NCBI RefSeq assembly: GCF_040358255.1 | Contig: NZ_CP132938.1 | Span: 124,001-188,000, forward strand | Direction of reading: 5' to 3' | From: Tunturibacter gelidoferens | Lineage (GTDB): Bacteria; Acidobacteriota; Terriglobia; Terriglobales; Acidobacteriaceae | DNA: 64,000 nucleotides | Shown here: piece by piece, positions 40,093-48,963 of the stretch | Numbering within the stretch: the stretch's first letter is position 1 | Layout of the letters: the number at the start of each line of letters is the position of its first letter | Made by a program: the position numbers and the translations under genes | The notes under the pieces: generated by a model | Database searches by the model: none | Told to the model about the DNA's origin: nothing | The model's input: only the letters and a program-made list of their open reading frames with translations

Positions 40093-41346
40093 TTAAAGGA
40101 TGGCCAGCTTCTCGGCGGGGATGCGGGTTATCGAAGAGGCGTCAAGGTTGAGGTGAGCTGAGACCATCTCTGGAGGGAGGCGACGTATCCAGTTATTGAG
40201 AGAGAACTCGAGGAATTGATCGAGCTTGAACATCTCAAGAAAGATGAGGTCGGAGGATCCGGTGTTTTCGATGTAATGACCAGCAGCAGTGGGGACGAAG
40301 CCAACGTCGTTGGCGTTGAAGTCCATGGTGCGAGCGCGGCCGCCTGGGGCTATGACACTCATTCGGCCGGAACCCGCGATGTAGAACTGCCACTCGGCAG
40401 CGGTGGGGTGCCAATGGAGCTCGCGCAGGCCCCCGGGTTTGAGGGTTACGATACCGGCCGCGACGGACTTCGAGGCGGGAAAGTTACGCGAGTCGACGAT
40501 GCGAACTTCGCCTTGGGGTGAAGACTTGGTGGGCGGCATGGAGCCGGCGCGGAAGATGTATTGGATGGACGATTCGGCAGAGGGACCGCCTGCGGATTGG
40601 CGGTCTCGCTCGAGGGATTGCGGGAGAGCGGCGGGGAAGATGAAGAGTTCGCGTGTGGGCAGCTTCGAGAGCTCGCTGCGGCTAAGGCGGAAGTTCTTCT
40701 CGAGGACCTCTGGAGGGGTGTGAGCGACCCACTCGGAGATGGAAAACGTGTTCTCCTCGGAGAAGAATCCTTCGTCGAAGACCAGAAGGAACTCGCACCC
40801 GTCTGAGGCGAGGCCCTGGATGGAGTGCGGGAAGCCGGCGGGGAAGAACCAGAGGTCGCCCTTGGAAACATCTTCGATCTGGATGGTCCCATCTAGGTTG
40901 AGGACAGTTACGCGAGCGGAGCCGTAGATCATGTAGGCCCACTCGTCTGCGGTGTGCCAGTGGAGCTCGCGAAAGCTTCCGGCGGTGAGGCGCATGTTGA
41001 CTCCGGCGAGATCCTTGGATGGAGGAAGTTCGCGCTGAGTGACCTGGTGTGTCCAGCCACCGTTCTCCAGGCGCTTGTGGTTAAGGTCGAAGGAATACCA
41101 GATCGGGCCAACGTCTCCGTGGTCGGTGCGGGGAGGAGTGTTGGAGCTGGGGTTTTCTTTGAGGAGCGGAAGATTCTCTTGACCGGGATTAGAGCCGGAT
41201 GCGTTAGGTGAGGCGGCGGGTGGCTGTTGGGCGGAGAGGCTGGCGCCTCCCAAAGCTGCTGCAGCCAAGGCCGCGGAACCGGCCTCCAGGAAGGAGCGGC
41301 GTGATAGAGCGTCGACGGAAGGCCTTTCGTCGTTCTGTTTCAGCAT
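40093..41346 (-). CDS. Secreted oxalate-decarboxylase-like bicupin
   Basis: A protein of 417 residues. The Tat-type leader is SRRSFLEAGSAALAAAALGG. The first cupin has RELHWHTADEWAYMIYG (His129, His131, Glu135) and a later His174; the second has RELHWHPTAAEWQFYIAG and GHYIENTG. A loop FFSEENTFS (195-202) is at the place of the active-site lid with catalytic Glu in oxalate decarboxylase. Mn-dependent conversion of oxalate to formate and CO2 is therefore likely, in the periplasm. GAGGAA precedes the ATG. It is flanked 34 bp and 83 bp by the two MmgE/PrpD genes. Confidence 0.88.
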   Translation of the reverse strand: MLKQNDERPSVDALSRRSFLEAGSAALAAAALGGASLSAQQPPAASPNASGSNPGQENLPLLKENPSSNTPPRTDHGDVGPIWYSFDLNHKRLENGGWTHQVTQRELPPSKDLAGVNMRLTAGSFRELHWHTADEWAYMIYGSARVTVLNLDGTIQIEDVSKGDLWFFPAGFPHSIQGLASDGCEFLLVFDEGFFSEENTFSISEWVAHTPPEVLEKNFRLSRSELSKLPTRELFIFPAALPQSLERDRQSAGGPSAESSIQYIFRAGSMPPTKSSPQGEVRIVDSRNFPASKSVAAGIVTLKPGGLRELHWHPTAAEWQFYIAGSGRMSVIAPGGRARTMDFNANDVGFVPTAAGHYIENTGSSDLIFLEMFKLDQFLEFSLNNWIRRLPPEMVSAHLNLDASSITRIPAEKLAIL

Positions 41347-41380
41347 GGATTCCTCGCTAAGGTAGTGGATGGAACGTTTG

Positions 41381-42868
41381 TCATGCGAGGGCTCCGAGGC
41401 GCGGCAAGTCGCCGGCGTTGTGTTGCGCAGGGAGATTCCAGGCGGAGGTGAGGAGCTTTTCGATCTGGGCGGAGGGAAGGATACCAGAGGCTAGTTGGGT
41501 GAACTTGAAGGAGAGGTCTTTGTCGGTGAGGGGGTTCTTCAGGCTGCCCACGGCGTGCTCTATGTGCTTGGTGAAAGTTTGGCCGCCGGTGGTGGTGATG
41601 GTGACGTAAGCCTCGTCCGTTCGGATTGCAGGGTCAACGGAGACGGAGACGCGCTCGCGCAGAGCAATAACTTGGGGATCGCGTGCGGCCTCATCGGTGT
41701 ACTCCTTCTCTCCTGCGAAGCCGCGGACGAGAACGACTGCGGCGGAGTGGAAGACGCTGAACTTTGCTTCGAGGCCAGTGGCAGGCGTCTTCTTGCCGGT
41801 GAGCTCGAGGACGAGTGGGTTGGCGCGAATGGAGATTGAGCGGATATCGGTGGCTTTGAGGTTGTGCTCGTTGCGGAGCTGGATGACGCCGTCGATGATG
41901 GGATGGATGACGATGCCGCAGGCGAATGGCTTGTAGGTGTTGAGGGCGATCTCGTAGTGTTGGCCGAGACCGTCGACGAGAGGGGCGTAGTCGTGCTGGC
42001 GGGAGGCGGCGAAGATGTAGCCTTCGTGACCTTCTATGCTCTCGTCGGAGCTGGTGAAGTTGTTTGCAGCGAGAAGGGCGGCGAGAAGACCGTTCTCGGC
42101 GGCACGTCCGATGTTGAGGCTCTTGCACATGCTTCCGAACATGATCTTGAGGCCAGCGGCTTCGGTGGCGGCGACGCCGAGAGCCCACCGCATCTGCTGG
42201 GCGTTGAGTCCGAGGATGCGCCCGCAGGCGGCGGCGGCACCGAAGACTCCGCAGGTTCCTGTGATGTGCCAGCCCATATCGTAGTGGGAAGGGTAGATGG
42301 CTTTGCCGAGGCGGCACTCGATCTCGGTGCCGAGTATGAAGGCGTGGAGGAGATCGGCTCCGCTTACGAGGCGGCTCTGGGCGAGCGAGAAGAGGGCGCT
42401 GGCGACGGGGCCTGCTGGATGGATGATGGTTTCGAGATGAGTGTCATCGTAGTCGAGCACATGGGAGCTGATGCCGGTGATGAGGGCGGCGCGGAGCGGG
42501 TCGAGGGCCTCGGAGCGTCCGAAGAGATGGGCCGTGGAACTGCGAGTGTAGGGCTGAAGGGTGCTGAGGGCTCGGAGGACGGCCTGCTGGCCAGAGCCTC
42601 CGACGGTGACTCCCACCCAGTTCACGATAGAGCGCACGGCTTCCTTGCGCACGCTATCGGGTACGTCGGATGGCGGGCAGGCGACCAGCCAATCGGCGAG
42701 GATGTGGGTCACGGGGGTAGTGGAATGTTGGACGTCGCTGGTTGCTTGCTGCGCGGGTGGCTGCGGAGACGGGCCGGGAGAGACGAGAGGAAGCGCGTTT
42801 GCGGAGGCACCAGCCAAGGCTCCCTGAACGAGGAAGTCACGGCGGGAGAGCAGATTAAAGAGACTCAT
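41381..42868 (-). CDS. MmgE/PrpD family protein with twin-arginine leader
   Basis: A protein of 495 residues. The leader LLSRRDFLVQGALAGASANA is of Tat type. MmgE/PrpD features include VNWVGVTVGGSGQQA, SHVLDYDDTHLETIIHPAGP (the family His/Asp cluster), GWHITGTCGVFGAAAACGRI and YKPFACGIVIHPIIDGVIQL. Both helical and lid domains are complete. It differs from the protein at 38480, so the two are paralogues rather than recent duplicates. The leader suggests periplasmic action on a polycarboxylic acid (inference). No strong ribosome binding site, but the leader fixes the start. Confidence 0.87.
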   Translation of the reverse strand: MSLFNLLSRRDFLVQGALAGASANALPLVSPGPSPQPPAQQATSDVQHSTTPVTHILADWLVACPPSDVPDSVRKEAVRSIVNWVGVTVGGSGQQAVLRALSTLQPYTRSSTAHLFGRSEALDPLRAALITGISSHVLDYDDTHLETIIHPAGPVASALFSLAQSRLVSGADLLHAFILGTEIECRLGKAIYPSHYDMGWHITGTCGVFGAAAACGRILGLNAQQMRWALGVAATEAAGLKIMFGSMCKSLNIGRAAENGLLAALLAANNFTSSDESIEGHEGYIFAASRQHDYAPLVDGLGQHYEIALNTYKPFACGIVIHPIIDGVIQLRNEHNLKATDIRSISIRANPLVLELTGKKTPATGLEAKFSVFHSAAVVLVRGFAGEKEYTDEAARDPQVIALRERVSVSVDPAIRTDEAYVTITTTGGQTFTKHIEHAVGSLKNPLTDKDLSFKFTQLASGILPSAQIEKLLTSAWNLPAQHNAGDLPRLGALA

Positions 42869-42946
42869 AGGAAAAGAGTGTGCTCGCTTTCCGAAAGTTC
42901 ACGCAAAGTACTGATGCGGACTGCCCTTAGAAGCTAAAGAACAAAG

Positions 42947-44047
42947 TTATAAACCGGACGTGGGTGGCGCAGGTCTCTGGTCGAGACGCGGAGGCATATC
43001 GAGAAACGCTCGCATGGTATGCCAAAGCTGACTTCGGTTCGTACCGAGGGCGACGGAATGAGCGGCCCCGGGGAGGATGATGAACTCACGGTCGGGGACC
43101 GGAAGGCTGCGAAAGAAGTTCAGCAGATCTTCCTCGGTGGCAATGCCATCGTACTCGCCACGAACGATGAGGACTGGAGCGCGGAGTTTCGTGGGGTCGA
43201 CCAGCGGAAGGTTGGCGGACATATCGAGATAGGTTCCGGTAGGGGCGGAGTCACCAAATTTGAGCTCAGCGTCGGCCATGGCCTCGGCGACAGCGGGGTC
43301 GGAGGTACCGGGCTTGTCGCGCGTGAAGATGCTGCGGATGGCGTCTCTGTCGCGGGGTCTGAGGTTGTGGGTGCGGTAGGAGTCGAGAGACTCGGCGCGC
43401 TTGGTGAGGGTGGAAGAGCCTTTGCCGGTCCAGGTGAATGCGGCGAGGACGAGGCGACGGACGCTGGCGGGCTGGGCGACGGCGAAGGCTCCGGCGCGGA
43501 GTGCACCTCCGGATTCTCCATAGAGATGAAAGCTGCGCTGGCCGGTCTCGAGTTCCACGACCAGGCTGGCTGCTTTTAAATCTTCCACGCCGTCTGCGAC
43601 GTTCGAGTTGCCAGCGGAGGGTGAAGATCTTCCGTAGCCCTCGAAGTCCATCGTCCAGACATCGAAGCCGAATTCGACGAACTTGTCCATGAGGGAGTAT
43701 TCGCCGTGGCCGGGGACGGTGAGATCAAAGGTGGGGCGGGAGGAGACGGAGGAGCCGTGACAGAGGAAGAGGATGGGACGGGTTGAGTGACCTGAAGAGG
43801 CGGAGCCGGCGTTCTTACGGAAGAGGTAAAGTTTGATGTCGCCCCTGCGTGCCCAGTACTCGCGGCTCCAGATGGCCGGTTGCGAAGGCTGCTGGGCAGA
43901 GGCGCGGGCGCTGTGTAAAGAGGACTCTTCTAATATTGCCAGGCCGCTCGCGAGGATGGCGGGTGAGCTGAGCAGAAAACTTCGGCGGGAAGGCGTGACC
44001 TCAGCCGTGGCGAAACTTGTGAGTAGAGGTTCATCAGATGCGTTCAC
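42947..44047 (-). CDS. Secreted alpha/beta hydrolase
   Basis: A protein of 366 residues. The GTG at 44047 has GGAGGG 8 bp upstream and overlaps the dctA end by 14 bp; a longer frame to 44149 would overlap more. The leader [20 protein letters not shown] is Tat-like. The fold shows the oxyanion motif [19 protein letters not shown], the nucleophile elbow [12 protein letters not shown], the acid in [15 protein letters not shown] and the His in [10 protein letters not shown]. All three catalytic residues are present. A periplasmic esterase that could free an organic acid for the other enzymes of this operon (inference). Confidence 0.87.
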   Translation of the reverse strand: MNASDEPLLTSFATAEVTPSRRSFLLSSPAILASGLAILEESSLHSARASAQQPSQPAIWSREYWARRGDIKLYLFRKNAGSASSGHSTRPILFLCHGSSVSSRPTFDLTVPGHGEYSLMDKFVEFGFDVWTMDFEGYGRSSPSAGNSNVADGVEDLKAASLVVELETGQRSFHLYGESGGALRAGAFAVAQPASVRRLVLAAFTWTGKGSSTLTKRAESLDSYRTHNLRPRDRDAIRSIFTRDKPGTSDPAVAEAMADAELKFGDSAPTGTYLDMSANLPLVDPTKLRAPVLIVRGEYDGIATEEDLLNFFRSLPVPDREFIILPGAAHSVALGTNRSQLWHTMRAFLDMPPRLDQRPAPPTSGL

Positions 44048-45386
44048 GTTCTTCACCCTCCGCGATCTGTTGGTCCATAATCTGTCGGTCAATGGTACGG
44101 TTCTCACGCGTGGCGAGAGCGTGGGTGAGTACGGAGCCTTCGATCTCATTCTCCCATGAGGCTACGACGATGGTGCCGACACCGTTTCCGATCATGTTGA
44201 CCAGAGCGCGAAAGGTACTGAGGAAGCGATCGATGCCGAGGATAAGCGCCATGCCTGCGACGGGAATAGCGGGCACGACAATGAGGGTTCCGACGAGCGC
44301 GACGAAGCCTGCGCCCTGTACGCCGCTGGCGCCCTTGGAGGTCAAGATCGCAACAGCAAAAAGGCTGAGTTGCTGGGCAAAGGTTAGGTGGGTGTTCGTC
44401 GCCTGAGCTACGAAGAGCGCGGCCATCGTGATGTAGAGGCTGCTGCCATCAGTGTTGAAGGTGTAGCCGGTGGGGACGACGAGGCCTACGAGAGCCTTGG
44501 AGCAGCCGAGGTTCTCCAGCTTCTCCATAAGGCTGGGGAGAGCAGACTCTGAGGAACTGGTGCCGAGTACGAGAAGAATCTCTTCCTTTATATAACGCAG
44601 GAAGCGGAGGATGTTGAAGCCGGCGAGCCAGGAGACTGCACCGAGGATGATGAAGACGAAAAAGGCGCAGGTGAGATAAAAGGTGACAATGAGTTTGAGC
44701 AGAGGCCCGAGGGACGTAACACCATAGCGGCCTACGGTGAAGGCCATGGCTCCGAACGCGCCGATGGGCGCGAGGCGCATAAAGAGATTGACGATGGTGA
44801 AGATGGCTCCTGTTAGCACCTCGAGCAGGCGGATGAGAGGCTCGGCGCGGCCGCGCATCATGGCGAGCGCGATACCCAGGAGGACAGAGATGAAGACGAC
44901 CTGCAGAATGTCTCCGCGGGCAAAGGCATCGACCATGGTATTGGGAATGATGTGCAGGAGGAATTGCGTGGTGTTTTGTGCCTTGGCGGCGCCGGCGTAC
45001 TCGGCTACAGCCTTTACGTCGAGGGTGGCGGGATTGACGTTCAAGCCTCTGCCAGGGTGGACAAGATTTCCCGCAACCAGGCCGATGAAAAGCGCAAGAG
45101 TAGAGACGATCTCGAAGTAGAGCAGGGCCTTGCCTCCAACCCTGCCGACCTTCTTCATGTCCTGCATGCCTGCGATGCCCGTGACGACGGTGCAGAAGAT
45201 CACCACGGTGATGACCATGGCGATGAGCTTGATGAAGCCGTCTCCGAGAGGCTTCATGGCGATGGCTGTCTGCGGGGCAAAGCGGCCGAGGGCGACACCG
45301 AGAAGGATCGCGACGGTTACCTGTATTGAGAGGCTTTGATAAAAGGGTGTACGTACCTCAACGGCTGGAGCGATCTCTGTTCTCAT
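44034..45386 (-). CDS. dctA: C4-dicarboxylate transporter of the DctA family
   Basis: A protein of 450 residues from an ATG with GGAAG 5 bp upstream. It has about eight transmembrane helices and two hairpins of the dicarboxylate/amino acid:cation symporter family. The serine-rich hairpin is [20 protein letters not shown] and the unwound helix motif is [20 protein letters not shown], both typical of DctA. N-terminal [19 protein letters not shown] is also standard. It would import succinate, fumarate, malate or similar with protons or sodium. Second gene of the operon after the TonB receptor, overlapping the hydrolase gene. Preference for another dianion cannot be excluded. Confidence 0.92.
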   Translation of the reverse strand: MRTEIAPAVEVRTPFYQSLSIQVTVAILLGVALGRFAPQTAIAMKPLGDGFIKLIAMVITVVIFCTVVTGIAGMQDMKKVGRVGGKALLYFEIVSTLALFIGLVAGNLVHPGRGLNVNPATLDVKAVAEYAGAAKAQNTTQFLLHIIPNTMVDAFARGDILQVVFISVLLGIALAMMRGRAEPLIRLLEVLTGAIFTIVNLFMRLAPIGAFGAMAFTVGRYGVTSLGPLLKLIVTFYLTCAFFVFIILGAVSWLAGFNILRFLRYIKEEILLVLGTSSSESALPSLMEKLENLGCSKALVGLVVPTGYTFNTDGSSLYITMAALFVAQATNTHLTFAQQLSLFAVAILTSKGASGVQGAGFVALVGTLIVVPAIPVAGMALILGIDRFLSTFRALVNMIGNGVGTIVVASWENEIEGSVLTHALATRENRTIDRQIMDQQIAEGEERERI

Positions 45387-45461
45387 GGTCACTTCCTTGG
45401 GCCATGCTTCCAGGGCCTGTGTGCTGCTCGCGATGCAGGTACTGGTGGGGGGTTCGACAGA

Positions 45462-48400
45462 TCAGAAGGTCAGCTTGACTGCTAACTGGATTTGCCTTGA
45501 GGTGAAGGTGGTCTGGTCGATCTGACCGGCGGCAGGAACGGCGTTTCCTGACCCATCGTAGATTTGGAAGTGGTCTGTGGGTGCAGCGAAGTCGGCGTGG
45601 TTCATCAAGTTGAAGATCTCTGCCCGAAGTTGCAGGTTGGCGTCTTTGCCGAGCCGCTCAATCGGCGTGTTCTTGTAGATAGAGAAGTCGAAGTTTATGC
45701 TTCTCGGACCTGTGAGCTCATTTCTTCCGGCGTTACCCATGCGATTGACAGGATTTGGGAAGGCAAAGCATTTGAGATTGATATCGCCGTTCGGATCTCC
45801 GGTGGTGAGCTTGCCGCAGCCCTTGAGCCGGTCGGGAAAGTCGAAGGGTATCGCGGCGTTGGTTCCAAGGGGATCTCCGCCGATGGTGACGCTGAACGGA
45901 GCTCCACTGGCCGCCGTAAAGATGCCACCGGTCTGCCAACCATTAGTGGCCCATCCAGCGATGCCATGCCGGGACTGGTCTCCGGGAATGTTGTAGATCG
46001 AGTTGATGGTGAGGTTCTGGCCGATGTTTGTGTCGCAGGGGCCGCGATGGGTTTGGGGTGCGGTGTAGAGGTCGACATTAAGCGAGTTCCTGTACTGATC
46101 AGAAGCTGCCGAGCCGGAACTAGTATCGATGCAACGAGACCAGGTGTAGGAGAGCTGACCCTGAAGGCCATGCCAGGGAGACTGGGTGATTTGGGTCTCC
46201 AGGCCGTGGAAGTAGGAGTTACCGTTCCAGCGTGCGTCGAGGGTTTGGCCAACGAGAGGATCGACGACGGTTCCGCTGCCGATGGGAGTAGGCCAGTAAT
46301 AGCTCTTTCCATCCGGCGTGGTCGGGAGGACGATATTTCCATCGTCCGTCTGGTACCAGTTGTGGACACCGCGAGAGCCGACGTAGCCGACGAGCAAGGT
46401 GGTGTCCTTGGCGATGGCACGCTGGACGTTGAGATTCCACATCATGATGTAGTTTCGTGGAGGATCGTACTGGAGGACGTAGAAGTTGCGGCTAGCTGGA
46501 TTGTTCGCGACGATGTCATAGGCGGTGGTTGGAAAGGCTCCTGCAGGGAGGACTCCTGTGCTGGCATCCTGGGCGAAGGGGTAGGCCGCGTCAACGCCGC
46601 TGCCCATCTCGACGATGTAAGGGAGCACGTCGTAGATTCCGAAGGCTCCGCGGACCGAGGTGTTTCCATCGCGGAAGGGATCCCAGGCGAAGCCGACCTT
46701 CGGCTGGAAGTTCTTAAAGGTTGGGTTCTTGATATAGGGATTGCCCAGGTAGGGAGTATCGCCCTGGAGAACGCGGAGGTTGGAGAGCTTGCCATTGATC
46801 TCGTAGGGGACAGAGGCGGTCTCATACCGGAGGCCCAGGTTGAGGGTAAGGTATGGGGTCAGACGGAGGTCGTCCTGGACGTAGGCTCCGAAGATGGTTT
46901 GCCGCAGATTGCGCGGGGTGAGGGTGGAGGGCAGGGTGGTGATGAAAGACTGTGGCTGGTTGGTGATGAAGGCGTCAAGAGATGGGAAGGAGAAGTTGCC
47001 GCCGGGGGCATCGGAGCTCTCCTGGTTGTCCTGGATGCGTTCGAGGCTGATGCCGAAGGTGAAGTTATTCTTACCGGCCGTGTGAGACACGTCGTCGTAT
47101 CCCTGGAAGGAGTTCCATCGAAAGAGAAGCGGGCTCGCAGCGCTCACGCCTCCGGTGAAGGTAGTGAGGCCGGGAACCTGGACGATTCCGGCGCTGTCAC
47201 CAGGCTGAAAGCCGTACTGCGGGTCGGCGGCAGCTGGCTTGATGGCGGAGGCGGCGTAGGGGGAGCCAGCGTTGTCGCGGCTGAAGCCGATGTGGGCGGT
47301 ATTGACTGTGGCTGAGGAGAACAGGTGCGTCTCGAGGATCGAGACTGCCTGGCGAACTGTTTTGCTGAGAGTAAGGACGTTGTTGAAGGCATCCGGCTGC
47401 TGGCTGGGTGAGTTGTCGTACATGTAGACGACGGCAACGCTGTCCTTTGCTGAAAAGGTGCGGTCAACCTTGATCGTGAAGTAGTTCTCACTGGTCACCT
47501 GATAGGCAGGAAAGGTGAAGGTCCCGGTGTCGCCCTGGGTGTTTCCAGTGTTCGGTAGAGGAATGAAGGCGTTCAAGAAGGTAACGATGGCGGGGTCGGG
47601 GGTCACGTGAGTAGTGGAGGCGCAGGGGTTAGAGCCGTCGGCTGAGGGAACGCAGAGGGTTCCGGCGCGAGCGGCTGGGGACGGGACCGTATCGATGTAA
47701 GAGACTCCAAGATTTTGACGGACGCCTTCATAGTCGCCGAAGATGAAGGTCTTTTCCTTCTGAATGGGGCCGCCAAAGGAGGCTCCGAACTGATTGCGGC
47801 TGAAGTCCGGCTTCTGGGCGGGATCAAAGTAGTTGCGGGCGTCGAGGGCGGCGTTGCGGGCAAACTCGTAGACGCTTCCATGGAAGACGTTGGTTCCCGA
47901 GCGAGTTACGGCGCTTATGACTCCAGCTGCGGTGCGGCCGTACTGGGCGGTGGGGTTGGTGGTGACGACTGTGAACTCCTGCAATGCGTCCACACCGATG
48001 TTCCCTCCGAGGACACTTCCAGGGCCTGCGTTCGAGTAGTCATTGATGTTGATTCCGTCGAGGAGATAGCTGTTCTGCTGGGGACGTCCTCCGGCGATGC
48101 TGAGCTGACCGCCGAGACCCCGCTTCATGCGGTCGGGCGCGCTAACTGGCGGCTGGGTCTGGATGACGGTAACGCCCGGGGAGAGGGCTGCGAGATCGGT
48201 CCAGGAGCGGCCATTGAGGGGAAGCTCACGCATCTCGTGGCCGCTCACGGAGTCGCTAAGTTGAGAGCTGGTGACGTCGACCGACGAGGGGCTCTCTGTG
48301 ACGACGACCTCCTGGGAGATGCTGCCAAGCTTTAGCGTGAAGTTGATGAGTGAGGCCTCTCCGACGGTTAGCACAACACCCTTGCGCGTTTCGCCGGCGA

Positions 48401-48803
48401 ACCCAGGTGCGGAGACCTTAACGACGTAGTTGCCTGGGACGAGGGCGGACGCGTTGTAGTTGCCGTCATCGTTTGCAACCATGGTCCGACTTATTCGGGT
48501 GTCGACGTTGGTGATGAGGACCTGAGCCTTGGGAATCTTGGCTCCGGTGATGTCCTCAACGGTTCCGGAGAGGTTTGCGCGGTTAGTCTGTGCGCGGGAT
48601 ACCGAAATGCCGCCGACGAGCGCGAGAAGCAGCGCCAACAGAGAGGACACTCCGGATCGCATTGCGACGTTATGCCTTATAGACTTCTTTGGAAAGCGTA
48701 GAAGTTGTGCGTGAGACGGCTCAGGGGCTCCGATAGTGGGTGGGACTTGGGTAGAGGAGCTGATCTTGACGGAATCTTTCGGGCCATGGGCTGTGTCATG
48801 CAT
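45462..48803 (-). CDS. Oar-like TonB-dependent outer-membrane receptor
   Basis: A protein of 1113 residues from the ATG at 48803 with AGAGGA upstream; the open frame continues to 48974 without a better site. An N-terminal segment of about 45 residues precedes the hydrophobic signal region SGVSSLLALLLALVGG. A carboxypeptidase-regulatory domain (RANLSGTVEDITGAKIPKAQ) and plug (PLNGRSWTDLAALSPGV; GGRPQQNSYLLDGININDYS) follow, then a barrel ending QLAVKLTF. First gene of the organic-acid operon, 75 bp before dctA. It probably brings the operon substrate across the outer membrane. Divergent from the CadC/TPR regulator at 48964. Confidence 0.9.
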   Translation of the reverse strand: MHDTAHGPKDSVKISSSTQVPPTIGAPEPSHAQLLRFPKKSIRHNVAMRSGVSSLLALLLALVGGISVSRAQTNRANLSGTVEDITGAKIPKAQVLITNVDTRISRTMVANDDGNYNASALVPGNYVVKVSAPGFAGETRKGVVLTVGEASLINFTLKLGSISQEVVVTESPSSVDVTSSQLSDSVSGHEMRELPLNGRSWTDLAALSPGVTVIQTQPPVSAPDRMKRGLGGQLSIAGGRPQQNSYLLDGININDYSNAGPGSVLGGNIGVDALQEFTVVTTNPTAQYGRTAAGVISAVTRSGTNVFHGSVYEFARNAALDARNYFDPAQKPDFSRNQFGASFGGPIQKEKTFIFGDYEGVRQNLGVSYIDTVPSPAARAGTLCVPSADGSNPCASTTHVTPDPAIVTFLNAFIPLPNTGNTQGDTGTFTFPAYQVTSENYFTIKVDRTFSAKDSVAVVYMYDNSPSQQPDAFNNVLTLSKTVRQAVSILETHLFSSATVNTAHIGFSRDNAGSPYAASAIKPAAADPQYGFQPGDSAGIVQVPGLTTFTGGVSAASPLLFRWNSFQGYDDVSHTAGKNNFTFGISLERIQDNQESSDAPGGNFSFPSLDAFITNQPQSFITTLPSTLTPRNLRQTIFGAYVQDDLRLTPYLTLNLGLRYETASVPYEINGKLSNLRVLQGDTPYLGNPYIKNPTFKNFQPKVGFAWDPFRDGNTSVRGAFGIYDVLPYIVEMGSGVDAAYPFAQDASTGVLPAGAFPTTAYDIVANNPASRNFYVLQYDPPRNYIMMWNLNVQRAIAKDTTLLVGYVGSRGVHNWYQTDDGNIVLPTTPDGKSYYWPTPIGSGTVVDPLVGQTLDARWNGNSYFHGLETQITQSPWHGLQGQLSYTWSRCIDTSSGSAASDQYRNSLNVDLYTAPQTHRGPCDTNIGQNLTINSIYNIPGDQSRHGIAGWATNGWQTGGIFTAASGAPFSVTIGGDPLGTNAAIPFDFPDRLKGCGKLTTGDPNGDINLKCFAFPNPVNRMGNAGRNELTGPRSINFDFSIYKNTPIERLGKDANLQLRAEIFNLMNHADFAAPTDHFQIYDGSGNAVPAAGQIDQTTFTSRQIQLAVKLTF

Positions 48804-48963
48804 GGGGGGTCCTCTTTTACGTCTCGACTTGCATAGTTCGCTGTGCCTATAATCTCGGGCCTGTGAGGAACTCTCGGTGATCAGGCAGCTATCACCGTAG
48901 ACTGAGCGTCCAAGAAAGTCTTTTGAGAATTGCAAAAAAAAGATAAAGGAATTATTAAGCTCC

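Noticed and set aside
41864-42937. Plus-strand open frame of 357 codons
   Set aside because: Antisense to the MmgE/PrpD gene; Glu/Gly/Val-rich shadow with no family features.
45564-47315. Plus-strand open frame of 583 codons
   Set aside because: It lies antisense to the TonB receptor at 45462-48803, whose domains and signal peptide are clear; the frame is a codon-bias shadow without recognisable motifs.
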